From assembly GCA_019638255.1 (NCBI GenBank), contig JAHBUD010000001.1:2480001-2544000 (forward strand): 64,000 nt of DNA, in the 5' to 3' direction. Within the stretch, counting starts at the first letter, position 1; every line of letters starts with the position of its first letter. The position numbers and the translations under genes are program-made. The notes under the pieces are model-generated. The model saw only the letters and a program-made list of their open reading frames with translations. It did not search any database and was not told the origin of the DNA. Positions 1-8,870 of the stretch are shown here, piece after piece. The stretch is from Cyclobacteriaceae bacterium. GTDB lineage: Bacteria; Bacteroidota; Bacteroidia; Cytophagales; Cyclobacteriaceae.

Positions 1-2111
1 AATGGGAAGAACAGGCATCACGGGTAACGATTATCCGCGATGATTTTGGTGTTCCGCACATTTATGGAAAAACCGATGCTGATGCAGTTTTCGGTATGTT
101 GTATGCACAATGTGAAGATGACTTTGCCCGTGTAGAGCGCAACTACATCTGGGCCATCGGACGATTGGCAGAATTAGAAGGGGAGGAGATGCTCTACAGC
201 GATGTGCGTGCTAACCTGTTTATGACACAGGAAGAAGCGATTCAGCGCTATGAGGAAAGTCCGGAATGGTTAAAGAAACTTTGTCAGGCTTTTGCTGATG
301 GAGTGAACTATTATCTCTATACCCATCCAGAAGTCACTCCCAAATTGCTTAGTCGTTTTGAACCGTGGATGCCGATGTATTTCAGCGAGGGAAGCATTGG
401 TGGAGATATTGAATCCGTATCGGTAAGAAGCATTAAGGAATTCTATGACCAACGTGATGGTAGTCCGGGTACGCGGCTTATCACATCTCAACAAACTCAA
501 GAAGACAATAGGGAATTAGATGAGCCTCAAGGCTCAAATGGCTTTGCTATTTCAGGTAAGCTAACCGAATCAGGCAATGCCATGCTACTGATAAACCCGC
601 ACACCTCATTTTACTTCCGTGGGGAAATTCATGTTGTGAGTGAAGAGGGATTGAATGCCTATGGCGCAGTAACATGGGGGCAATTGTTCATCTATCAGGG
701 TTTTAATGAGAAAAATGGTTGGATGCATACGTCCTCCTATACCGATGTGATGGATGAATTTCTGGAAACTATAATTGATAAAGAAGGAAGGTATTATTAT
801 CAATACGGTGATGAGCAGCGTCCGGTTGAAGAAGTTAACGTAACCCTGAACTATACCACAGGCGACTCGATTCAGCGAAGGGATTTTACGTTGTATCGAA
901 CCCACCATGGCCCGATAACCGGCAAGCAAGATGATAAATGGTTGGCAACGGCCATGATGTGGGATCCATCCAACGCTTTGCAGCAAGCGTTTATCCGTAC
1001 AAAAACCAGTACCTATGATGAGTTCAAAAAGATGATGGACTATCGAACCAACTCATCAAACAATACAGTCTATGCCGATGCAGATGGCAACATCGCCTTC
1101 TTTCAAGGAAATTTTATTCCGAAACGTGATGTAAAAGTTGATTATGAAAATCCGGTTGATGGAAGTAACCCCGACACGGATTGGAAGGGTTTACATTCGG
1201 TAGATGAGAGCATTCATTTACTAAATCCCGGTAACGGCTGGATTCAGAATTGTAATTCCACACCTTTTACGTCAGCAGCAGAGTTCAGTCCGAAGAAAGA
1301 AGACTACCCTTATTATATGGCCACCGAGCCTGAGAACTTCCGAGGGGTGCACGCGATAAAAGTACTTACCGGTAGCAGCGGATATACACTGGATAAATTT
1401 TTACAAGCTGCATACGATCCGTACCTGCCGGCATTTGAGAAACTAATCCCGGGCCTTGTGGAAGCTTTCGATAAGTCAGGAAAAAGTTTCGTGAAGCTTA
1501 AGCCTGCTGTTGAAGTGCTTCGGAAGTGGGATATGACTGTATCGAAAGAATCGGTAGGGATGACGCTTGGGCACTATTACATTTCCATTTACTTGCAAAA
1601 GGGTCCGCGACCGGAAGGACTCACCATGATGGAGCGCGTAAATTATTTTGGAACGAGTACGCCTCATGAAGAACGACTGACCATTTTTTCCGAAGTGATT
1701 GAAAAACTCACAGCTGACTTCGGAACCTGGGAAATGCCATGGGGTGAAGTGAATCGCTTTCAGCGTTTGGATGGTGTCATCCAACAGAAGTTTGACGATA
1801 ATAAACCCAGCATTCCAGTTGGATTGGCTTCCGGAAATTGGGGAGCGCTTGCATCCTACGGTGCTCGAGGCAGTCAAGGAACAAAAAAAATATACGGTAC
1901 TTACGGCAACAGCTTTGTGGCCGTGGTTGAATTCGGGCAAAAGGTAAAAGCAAAAAGCATACTGGCCGGAGGGCAGAGCAGCGATCCCGCTTCACCACAC
2001 TTTACGGATCAGGCACAGCGTTATGCCGATGTTGATTTCAAGGAAGTGGCCTATTACCGGGAAGATGTTGAGAAGCGGACGAAGCGTACCTATTATCCGG
2101 GACAAAAATAA
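1..2111 (+). CDS. Penicillin acylase family protein (N-terminus outside window)
   Basis: This is an Ntn-hydrolase of the penicillin / acyl-homoserine-lactone acylase family, which cleaves amide bonds of acylated substrates, usually in the periplasm. The reading frame is open from base 3, and the first codons give the family motif VTIIRDDFGVPHIYG, so the gene begins left of the window. The ATG at 96 is internal. The family's autocleavage site is visible as GSNGFA, with the nucleophile Ser codon at 534-536, followed by the expected NPH motif (INPHTSFYFRGE). The end of the gene is intact. A short hairpin follows the stop codon. The next gene is co-oriented 34 bp downstream. The substrate cannot be read from the sequence: beta-lactams, AHLs or other amides are all possible. 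Confidence 0.9.
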   Translation, partial: WEEQASRVTIIRDDFGVPHIYGKTDADAVFGMLYAQCEDDFARVERNYIWAIGRLAELEGEEMLYSDVRANLFMTQEEAIQRYEESPEWLKKLCQAFADGVNYYLYTHPEVTPKLLSRFEPWMPMYFSEGSIGGDIESVSVRSIKEFYDQRDGSPGTRLITSQQTQEDNRELDEPQGSNGFAISGKLTESGNAMLLINPHTSFYFRGEIHVVSEEGLNAYGAVTWGQLFIYQGFNEKNGWMHTSSYTDVMDEFLETIIDKEGRYYYQYGDEQRPVEEVNVTLNYTTGDSIQRRDFTLYRTHHGPITGKQDDKWLATAMMWDPSNALQQAFIRTKTSTYDEFKKMMDYRTNSSNNTVYADADGNIAFFQGNFIPKRDVKVDYENPVDGSNPDTDWKGLHSVDESIHLLNPGNGWIQNCNSTPFTSAAEFSPKKEDYPYYMATEPENFRGVHAIKVLTGSSGYTLDKFLQAAYDPYLPAFEKLIPGLVEAFDKSGKSFVKLKPAVEVLRKWDMTVSKESVGMTLGHYYISIYLQKGPRPEGLTMMERVNYFGTSTPHEERLTIFSEVIEKLTADFGTWEMPWGEVNRFQRLDGVIQQKFDDNKPSIPVGLASGNWGALASYGARGSQGTKKIYGTYGNSFVAVVEFGQKVKAKSILAGGQSSDPASPHFTDQAQRYADVDFKEVAYYREDVEKRTKRTYYPGQK

Positions 2112-2118
2112 CGGTGTT

Positions 2119-2137
2119 GATAGCTGTAAATGCTATC
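2119..2137 (+). terminator. Possible weak hairpin after the acylase gene
   Basis: A perfect 6-bp inverted repeat (GATAGC, 7-nt loop, GCTATC) lies 8 bp after the acylase stop and is followed by TTTAGTTT. The stem is short and the T tract interrupted, so it could equally be an operator for the next gene, whose ATG is 9 bp downstream. TATCTTTA at 2134-2141 also resembles a Bacteroidota -7 box with one mismatch. Confidence 0.25.
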
Positions 2138-2145
2138 TTTAGTTT

Positions 2146-3798
2146 ATGAAAAAGTTTACTCAGCTACTCATCGTATTTTTTTTATGCCTGCTTCTTTCTT
2201 GTTCGAATAAAAATCCAAAAGCAGATCGTGTTATTTTAAATGCGTCTATCTGGACTGGCGATCAATCCAATCCATCTGCGGAAGCCATGGCTATTGCCGA
2301 AGATTCTATTTTGGCTGTGGGAAGTAATGTTGAAATTGAAAAATACAAAGGGCCAAGCACAGAAGTCATTGATCTGAATGGCGCCTTTGTCACTCCCGGC
2401 TTTATTGATTGTCACGTTCACTTTCTAACCGGAGGTTTTAATCTTTCGGGCGTACAATTACGTGATGCCAAAACAAAAGAAGAATTTATAAGCCGAATCA
2501 AAGCTTTCGCAGAAACAATACCCACCGGCACCTGGATTTTAGGCGGTGATTGGGATCATGAAAACTGGGACGGTGAATTGCCGACACGGCAGTGGATTGA
2601 TGCTGTAACGCCTGATCATCCGGTGTGGATTACGCGGCTTGATGGACATATGTCGTTGGCGAATACCGCAGCATTAAAAGTTGCCGGAGTGGATCGTTCT
2701 GTTAAAGATGTTGAGGGAGGTACCATTGTACGTGATGCAAAGGGAAACCTGACGGGTATTTTTAAAGATAACGCTTCGAATATCATCGATAGGCATGTGC
2801 CTGATCCTTCACCTGAACAGGTGGATGATGCCTTACAGGCCGCGATGAAATATGTTGCATCGTTTGGCGTAACGTCAGTTCATCATATGGCCGGTTACAT
2901 AGATGCATTGGAACGGGCGCGGAAGAATAACAACATGATTACCCGCATATATGCCATGTATCCAATCAGTCAGTGGCAAACACTGGATGAAAAGATAAAG
3001 CAGGAAGGCAGGGGAGACAAGTGGCTTAAGATAGGAGGTTTGAAAGGTTTTGTTGATGGCTCCCTGGGGTCACATACGGCAGCATTCTTTGAGCCGTTTA
3101 CCGATGCACCCGGTGATACCGGGTTATGGGTTAATACACCCGATCAATTGTATACCTGGATATGTGCAGCCGACAAAGCCGGGCTTCAACTTATGGTTCA
3201 TGCCATTGGTGATCGGGCCATCAATACCTTATTGAATATTTATGAACGTGTAGAACAAGAAAACGGATCAAAGGACAGACGTTTTCGAATTGAACATGCA
3301 CAGCACATTGCGCCACAGGATATCCCCAGGTTTGCTTCACTAAATGTTATCCCCAGCATGCAACCGTATCACGCCATTGATGATGGTCGCTGGGCAGAAA
3401 AAGTGATTGGTCCGGAGCGCATTAAGACCACCTATGCCTTTAAAAGCTTATTTGATGCCGGTGCAACGGTAGCGTTTGGCAGCGATTGGTTTGTAGCTCC
3501 GCCAACACCCCTTGAAGGAATATATGCCGCAGTTACCAGAAGAACGCTTGATGATAAAAACCCTGACGGATGGGTACCTGAGCAAAAGATAATGGTAGAG
3601 CAGGCGCTGATCGCTTATACACGAAATGCTGCTTATGCATCATTTGACGAAAGCATAAAAGGAACGCTTTCTTCTGGTAAACTTGCTGATTTTGTTGTAC
3701 TGGATAATAATTTATTCACTACAGCGCCTGAAGAAATCCGAAACGTATCTGTACTCCAGACCTGGGTGGGGGGTAAACAGGTATTTGTTAAGTTGTAA
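2146..3798 (+). CDS. YtcJ-like metal-dependent amidohydrolase, lipoprotein
   Basis: An amidohydrolase-superfamily enzyme of the YtcJ/Amidohydro_3 type, which hydrolyses amide or imide bonds at a metal centre. The N-terminus is a lipoprotein signal ending in the lipobox LLSC (Cys19), so the enzyme is probably anchored outside the inner membrane. The metal-binding HxH is at residues 90-92 (GFIDCHVHF). Later motifs fit the family: a histidine in LMVHAIGDRA, a second in FRIEHAQH, and the late aspartate in FGSDWF. The length of 550 aa is normal. It lies 34 bp after the acylase gene on the same strand, so the two may form an operon of exported amide hydrolases. The substrate is unknown. Confidence 0.9.
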   Translation: MKKFTQLLIVFFLCLLLSCSNKNPKADRVILNASIWTGDQSNPSAEAMAIAEDSILAVGSNVEIEKYKGPSTEVIDLNGAFVTPGFIDCHVHFLTGGFNLSGVQLRDAKTKEEFISRIKAFAETIPTGTWILGGDWDHENWDGELPTRQWIDAVTPDHPVWITRLDGHMSLANTAALKVAGVDRSVKDVEGGTIVRDAKGNLTGIFKDNASNIIDRHVPDPSPEQVDDALQAAMKYVASFGVTSVHHMAGYIDALERARKNNNMITRIYAMYPISQWQTLDEKIKQEGRGDKWLKIGGLKGFVDGSLGSHTAAFFEPFTDAPGDTGLWVNTPDQLYTWICAADKAGLQLMVHAIGDRAINTLLNIYERVEQENGSKDRRFRIEHAQHIAPQDIPRFASLNVIPSMQPYHAIDDGRWAEKVIGPERIKTTYAFKSLFDAGATVAFGSDWFVAPPTPLEGIYAAVTRRTLDDKNPDGWVPEQKIMVEQALIAYTRNAAYASFDESIKGTLSSGKLADFVVLDNNLFTTAPEEIRNVSVLQTWVGGKQVFVKL

Positions 3799-3861
3799 TT
3801 GTAAATGTCTAACGGTAACGTCAGCATGTTTGAGCTAATTGAGATGCTCCGAGTGCAAAAG

Positions 3862-5442
3862 CTAGCAAGATGAGTTAACTGAGCCGGTGTTCATTGTTGT
3901 AAGTTCGATTGTAAACTGGGTTCCTTTTCCGGGTTTGCTTGTTACTTTAATTTTTCCATTAATTTTATTAACAGCCTCTTTTACAATATAAAGCCCGAGG
4001 CCTGAGCCAGTGCCTATGGTTGAGGCGCGATAAAACATATCGAATATTTTCGGCAACGATTCTTCCGGGATGCCCTCCCCATTGTCAATTATCTTTATTT
4101 CGGCTTTATAATCATCGGCAACCACACGTACCTCAAGCATCGGTTGTTCTTTATTTAAATCAGCATACTTAATGGCATTTGAAAGCAGATTATTAAAAAT
4201 AATGTTTAACCTACTTGGAGCGCAAATAAACTTACCGGTTTGTTTAACGTCAACCACGCGCCAAATCCGATCCATATTATCCATAAATTGCAGTTGCTCA
4301 AAGGAATTTTGAATTAGGTTTTCAAAGTACACCGATTCACATTCTACCTGGAGCCGCATATTTCGCGAGTGATCAACAATGTCTTTTATGAACTGATCTA
4401 ACCGTAGCAAACTCTTCTTTTTCAAATCAAGCAACCGTTCGATATTTTGCGGATTCTTTTCCATTCGGGCAACCTCAATAAGTCCAAGTAATGAGGATAT
4501 CGGAGCACGCAAATCATGTGAGGCAGAGTATACAAAGCGATCAAGCTCGGAGTTAATTTTTATCAGCTCTTCATTTTGCTCCTCCAGTGCTTTTTGGCTA
4601 GCCTTTCGCTCTGTTATATCACTTTCAATGGCGATGAACTGTGTTACCTTGTCTTGATTGTCAAGAATAGGCTGTACTTCAATAGTTACCCAATAGGGGG
4701 TTCCTTCCTTAGTGTAGTTTAAGAGTTCAACATCCTTGAAACCTTTTCCTTGGCGAAGGCGTTCCCCCATAAACCGAGCTGCTTCCGGATCAGATTTCGG
4801 ACCTCGCAAAAAGCTGCCGGGCTTTCGTCCGATAACTTCATGAAGTTTGTAACCAGTAGTTCGCTCAAAGGCTGGGTTTACCCACTCAATTTCTCCCTGG
4901 GCATTGGCAATAACAACCATGTTGGTGGTGTGGTTGGCTACCAGCGCTAACTGTTGATTCTCTCTTTCGGCTTGCTTGCGTTTGCTAATGTCGCGGACAA
5001 TGGCGAGTATTTGAACATCGCCATCCAGGTCAAAGCGATTTAGCGATACCTCTGCAGGGAAGGGGGTACCATCTAACCGGATGTGAACCCATTCAAAAAA
5101 CTGGGGTTTACCGTTCAGAACCGCATTGATTTTTTCCATGGCAGCCTCTTCGGAAGTGCGCCCATCGGGTTGGGTTGGGGGAGAAAACCGGTAAGGCGTC
5201 TGACCAACTATATCCTCTTTCTTACATTGAAAAATACGAAGGGTGGCCTCGTTACAATCCGTAAAGGTTTTGTAATCCATGGTGAAGATGGCATCGTGCG
5301 CGGTATTAAATAAGGTACGCAGCCTAAATTCATTCTTGCGCAATGTCTCTTCTACCCGATAAAAGGCATCCGGACCGGTTTGCGATAGGTGAGCAGGATT
5401 GATCTGTGAGTCAGCCATGGAACCCAAGTTTGGAGTTTCCAT
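3862..5442 (-). CDS. PAS-domain sensor histidine kinase
   Basis: A hybrid-free cytoplasmic histidine kinase. From the start used here it has two PAS domains (about residues 41-156 and 166-281, each ending in a PAC-like DI(S/T)(K/E)RK segment), a short coiled coil, a HisKA domain with the phospho-acceptor His in SASHDLRAP (about residue 309), and a HATPase with N box (FNNLLSNAIKYA), G1 (DNGEGIP) and G2 (GTGSGLGLYIV). No transmembrane segment is visible, so the PAS domains probably sense an internal signal. The frame is open up to a start at 5544, but that would overlap the preceding ThuA gene. ATGs at 5442 and 5418 are more plausible. No response regulator gene is nearby, so this is an orphan kinase. 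Confidence 0.9.
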   Translation of the reverse strand: METPNLGSMADSQINPAHLSQTGPDAFYRVEETLRKNEFRLRTLFNTAHDAIFTMDYKTFTDCNEATLRIFQCKKEDIVGQTPYRFSPPTQPDGRTSEEAAMEKINAVLNGKPQFFEWVHIRLDGTPFPAEVSLNRFDLDGDVQILAIVRDISKRKQAERENQQLALVANHTTNMVVIANAQGEIEWVNPAFERTTGYKLHEVIGRKPGSFLRGPKSDPEAARFMGERLRQGKGFKDVELLNYTKEGTPYWVTIEVQPILDNQDKVTQFIAIESDITERKASQKALEEQNEELIKINSELDRFVYSASHDLRAPISSLLGLIEVARMEKNPQNIERLLDLKKKSLLRLDQFIKDIVDHSRNMRLQVECESVYFENLIQNSFEQLQFMDNMDRIWRVVDVKQTGKFICAPSRLNIIFNNLLSNAIKYADLNKEQPMLEVRVVADDYKAEIKIIDNGEGIPEESLPKIFDMFYRASTIGTGSGLGLYIVKEAVNKINGKIKVTSKPGKGTQFTIELTTMNTGSVNSSC

Positions 5443-5513
5443 GCAGTCTAAAAACTCAGTTTCAATTAAATCCTTACATGCTGTTAAATAAAATAGCAGT
5501 GGAGTATTTGGAA

Positions 5514-6335
5514 TTATGCTTTGTGGTAAACAGGATTGATCCACTTTTCAGCAGGCTCGTATTTACTGCCTCCAGCCCATTGAATACCTCTTTTTAACAA
5601 TGTAGTGGCTTGGGGTTGGTCTGTGAGGTGCTTTAAATTATGGCCAAGTGAGGTATAAAATATTCTTCCTTTACCGTACGTTTTTTTCCAGGCTACAGGG
5701 ATAACGCTGCTTTCAATCCACGGATCGTGTTCGCCCGTAAATCGGGTGGTAGCCAATACTTTTACATTAGGATCTATATGCATGTAATACTGTTCGCTGG
5801 TCATCGGAAAATCGTTCAAGTCGTGCGTGACGGCATCTTCATGATCTGTTATTCTAACCGAATAGTTTATAATACCTCCGGGATGTGAAACCCACTGTCC
5901 CCCTGTCATATATTGATACTCAGTATTGTTTCGAAATGCATCGCATAAGCCGCCATGCCATCCGGCTATGCCGGTGCCATTTACTTTAATGGCTTCAAGT
6001 AATCCAACCTCCTGTTCTTTACTGATTTGTGACATGGTAAATATTTGGACAACGAGGTCGATGGAGTTCATGAGTGTTTTATCGGTATACACATCAAGTG
6101 ATTTCGAAAGCTGCACATCGGCACCCTCTTCTTTCATCCATGGCACCAAATAGTCAACAAATTTTTGGGGTTCATGTCCGTCCCAACCACCATGGGTAAA
6201 AAGTATTCGTTTCCCATTTAAAGTGGGCAAGGGGGTGGGGGTAGTTGTAAATCCACTCATCCCTAATATAGGTATGGCGCTGGCGATACCTGTTGTGGTA
6301 ATAAGCCTCTGTAAAAATGATCTTCTTGAATTCAT
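5514..6335 (-). CDS. ThuA-domain protein with Tat signal
   Basis: A ThuA-like (trehalose utilisation A, glutamine-amidotransferase-like fold) protein. Its motifs are RILFTHGGWDGHEP near the start, GIAGWHGG in the middle and RIFYTSLGH near the end, all typical of the family. These proteins are linked to sugar metabolism, but the reaction is generally unproven. The N-terminus MNSRRSFLQRL followed by a hydrophobic stretch is a twin-arginine export signal, so the protein is probably periplasmic. That signal sets the start at 6335 (ATG also at 6338). A longer frame to 6383 would put 16 residues before the signal. The gene precedes the PAS kinase on the same strand and follows the LysR remnant. Confidence 0.85.
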   Translation of the reverse strand: MNSRRSFLQRLITTTGIASAIPILGMSGFTTTPTPLPTLNGKRILFTHGGWDGHEPQKFVDYLVPWMKEEGADVQLSKSLDVYTDKTLMNSIDLVVQIFTMSQISKEQEVGLLEAIKVNGTGIAGWHGGLCDAFRNNTEYQYMTGGQWVSHPGGIINYSVRITDHEDAVTHDLNDFPMTSEQYYMHIDPNVKVLATTRFTGEHDPWIESSVIPVAWKKTYGKGRIFYTSLGHNLKHLTDQPQATTLLKRGIQWAGGSKYEPAEKWINPVYHKA

Positions 6336-6379
6336 CATGTTTAAATTAATGGTGCTCTGTTCTTTGGAATAAAGATACT

Positions 6380-7173
6380 TCAAGAATAATCTTCATACCA
6401 ACTAAATCGATCACGAATAATCTTTGCCTTTTCTTTTTGTAAATAGGTTGAGAAAGCCTGTGCGACCGGTGAAAATTTTTTCCCATACAATGAAATCAAT
6501 TGCCATTGCGATTTGATCGGTAAGCCTTTTATAGGAATAATTTGAAGTTGCCCAAGATTCAGTTCATTCCGTATGCCGATCAACGGCATAATCGAGCTCC
6601 CTAGCCCGGCTAATATCGCCTGCTTCACGGCCTCATTGGAGGTCAGCTCAAGTTTTTTCTGAATGGTAAGGCGGTTTCGTGTAATGTAATGCTCCATGAT
6701 TTGACGTGTGCCCGATCCTGCCTCGCGATAGATCAGTGGTGTACTTTCCACAATGGATTTGGCACTGCTTCTCGATTTAAATTTTAGTTTCGGGCTGCTC
6801 ACCCAAAATAGTTTGTTTTGAAGCAAATCAATCCGATCGACACGCAAACGTTTTGGAAGAATGGAGACCAGGGCAAAGTCCACTATATTTTTTTCGAGGC
6901 TCTCAATCACTTTTGCCTTGTTGGTTACATCAAGTTCCTAGCTCAACCTCGGGGTGCTTTTCAATAAAATCGGTGAGGAAGTTAGGCATAACATACTTGC
7001 CTGTTGAAACAGAGGCAATCCGCAATCGGCCGGCAAGTTGCCCGGTAAAGGCTTCGGATTTATAGTTGATGGCATGCACTTCATTGAGAATGTTCTCTGC
7101 GGCCTGGGCAATTTCCTTTCCAAAATCTGTGTACACTCCTGATAAAACCAATGTACCACGTCTACGGTCCATC
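6380..7173 (-). pseudogene. LysR-family regulator remnant (no HTH, frameshifted)
   Basis: The effector-binding part of a LysR-type regulator in two frames. The upstream piece (7173 to about 6937) starts at DRRRGTLVLS, the segment that normally ends the winged-helix domain, then runs through LAGRLRIASVSTGKYVMP to KHPEVEL. There an extra base in the CC pair at 6937-6938 shifts the frame into a stop. Removing that base restores VELELDVTNKAKVIESLEKN and continues the downstream piece to 6380. About 55-60 N-terminal residues, the whole HTH, are missing, and an in-frame stop lies immediately upstream of 7172. The gene therefore cannot make a DNA-binding regulator. It sits head-to-head with the sbtA remnant and was probably its regulator. 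Family assignment is strong; the function of the ancestor is inferred. Confidence 0.85.
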
Positions 7174-7650
7174 GTGAGTCATTCTATTACAAATGGAAGT
7201 GTCTTTCTGATCGTTGGAAGTTTGCTGATCGGATTTCTTGCAAACGACCAGCAAGCCCAAGGCATAAAGCCGTTTACTACCGATATTTTTAAAGGCTTCC
7301 TGGCCATCTTCTTACTTGATATGGGCTTATCCAGCGGCAGACGTTTGAATGACTTTTTCAGTTGTGGTTGGTTTCCCATTTTTTTTGCTATTGTAGTACC
7401 TGCTGTCAACGGTGTTTTGGTAGCAATTATCAGTAGCCTGATAACCGATGATGTTGGCAACCGTTTTATGTTTGCGGTATTGGCTGCGAGTGCATCGTAC
7501 ATCGCTGTTCCGGCAGCCATGAAGATTGCAGCTCCGGGCGCTAACCCCGGTATTTACCTGCCCATGACGCTGGTAGTTACATTTCCCTTTAACATCACAC
7601 TGGGCATGCCACTGTACCTTTCTGTGATCAATTCGATTTGTCTCAGTTAA
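7174..7650 (+). pseudogene. SbtA-type sodium-dependent bicarbonate transporter, C-terminal half only
   Basis: The plus strand from about 7174 encodes only the second half of an SbtA-family (sodium-dependent bicarbonate permease) protein. It shows VSHSITNGSVFLIVGSLLIG, then FKGFLAIFLLDMGL, then FAVLAASASYIAVPAAMK and TFPFNITLGMPLYL, which are hallmark segments of the family's C-terminal repeat. Roughly 160 residues remain of a family usually over 300. The frame runs open upstream to 7066, but those codons are antisense to the LysR remnant and are not SbtA-like. There is therefore no real start codon, promoter or N-terminal repeat. The junction at about 7170 joins it to the 5'-truncated divergent LysR gene. 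Intact SbtA imports bicarbonate with sodium; this remnant should be non-functional. Confidence 0.85.
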
Positions 7651-7744
7651 GGCTGGTGACAGGTGCTTAATTTCTCCGAAGCACAATAATATTCCTTCGG
7701 TTATTCGAATATCTTTAGTCAAAATTTAACGAAAGAATCAGCCT

Positions 7745-8734
7745 ATGTATATCAAACGAAATTATGGATTATGGATGACCTTCAATTGGTCAAAAAAGCC
7801 ATTTCTGTTCGGATTTTTATACGCTTCAATAATTACAGCAGTTTATGAGTTTTTGCATCTCAGTATCACTATTCCCTGGCAGCCGCTAAGCATAATTGGT
7901 ATAGCGGTTGCATTTTATCTGGGGTTTAAAAATAACAGTTCGTATGATCGGACCTGGGAAGCGCGCAAAATTTGGGGAGCCATTGTAAATAATAGCCGAT
8001 CGTTTGCCAGCAATGTTTTGGCTTTTGTGAAAGCTGACAATGCTGCGGATGTCTACGCCCCCAAGAAAGAATTGATCTACAGGCATATTGCATGGCTTAC
8101 GGCACTTCGCTACCAATTGCGATTAAGCCGCCCTTGGGAGCATACCAATGAACGCTTGAATGGATTATATGTACCCAATATATGTGAAGCGTACTTCAAT
8201 TATCTCGATAAAGAGATGGAGCTATTGATCCCAGTGACTGAATTGAAACAGTACAAGCGCCAATCCAATATGGCTACGCAGTTATTGGCAACTCAAACCC
8301 AGAAGGTAAAGGAATTAAAAGATAGTAATTTAATTACCGAGCTTGAGCACTTCAGGTTGCAGGAGCTGATTGGCAACTTATACGATGAACAAGGGAAATG
8401 TGAGCGTATAAAAAACTTTCCGTTTCCGCGGCAATATGCTTCAACTGCCCTATGGACTACTTTGGTTTTTAGTATGCTTGTGCCTTTTGGATTATTGGGT
8501 GTGTTCGTTGAGTCCTATTGGGTTTGGCTTAATGCTCCTTTTTCTGGATTGCTCATTTGGGTGTTTTTTCTCATGGAGAAAATTGGTGATTATTCCGAGA
8601 ATCCTTTTGAAGGAACCTACAATGATGTTCCCATTACCTCAATAGCGCGAAATATTGAAATTGATCTACGCGAGATGTTGGGCGAAACGGATGTGCCGCA
8701 GCCTATAGCAGAGGAGAATGGTTTTTTGATGTAA
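7745..8734 (+). CDS. Bestrophin-family anion channel
   Basis: A bestrophin-like (UPF0187/YneE-type) membrane protein of 329 aa, expected to form a pentameric anion channel in the inner membrane. Visible support: the family's N-terminal region with FNWSKKPFLFGFLYASII as a first membrane helix, the conserved segment YLGFKNNSSYDRTWEARKIWG, a second pair of hydrophobic helices around residues 235-285, and the C-terminal ENPFEGTYNDVP. Bestrophins conduct chloride and bicarbonate. The position 94 bp after the SbtA remnant suggests, but does not prove, that this one once worked with bicarbonate uptake. TATCTTTA at 7710-7717 is a one-mismatch -7 box for its own promoter. Confidence 0.9.
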   Translation: MYIKRNYGLWMTFNWSKKPFLFGFLYASIITAVYEFLHLSITIPWQPLSIIGIAVAFYLGFKNNSSYDRTWEARKIWGAIVNNSRSFASNVLAFVKADNAADVYAPKKELIYRHIAWLTALRYQLRLSRPWEHTNERLNGLYVPNICEAYFNYLDKEMELLIPVTELKQYKRQSNMATQLLATQTQKVKELKDSNLITELEHFRLQELIGNLYDEQGKCERIKNFPFPRQYASTALWTTLVFSMLVPFGLLGVFVESYWVWLNAPFSGLLIWVFFLMEKIGDYSENPFEGTYNDVPITSIARNIEIDLREMLGETDVPQPIAEENGFLM

Positions 8735-8870
8735 ATGTGTGTGGTGAATTCCTTTTTCCCTGTAAGGGCTCGTACTTATTTATTTCTGGATGCTACCTTT
8801 TGAATGAAGCTTGCGGCTATTACCTTGAAGGGGGAAAATTAATCTTACTGAAACATTCACCCTCCGGAAA

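Noticed and set aside
7066..7650. A single 194-codon plus-strand gene from ATG 7066
   Set aside because: The first 36 or so codons are antisense to the LysR remnant and unlike SbtA; the frame is open only by chance, and the real homology starts at about 7174.
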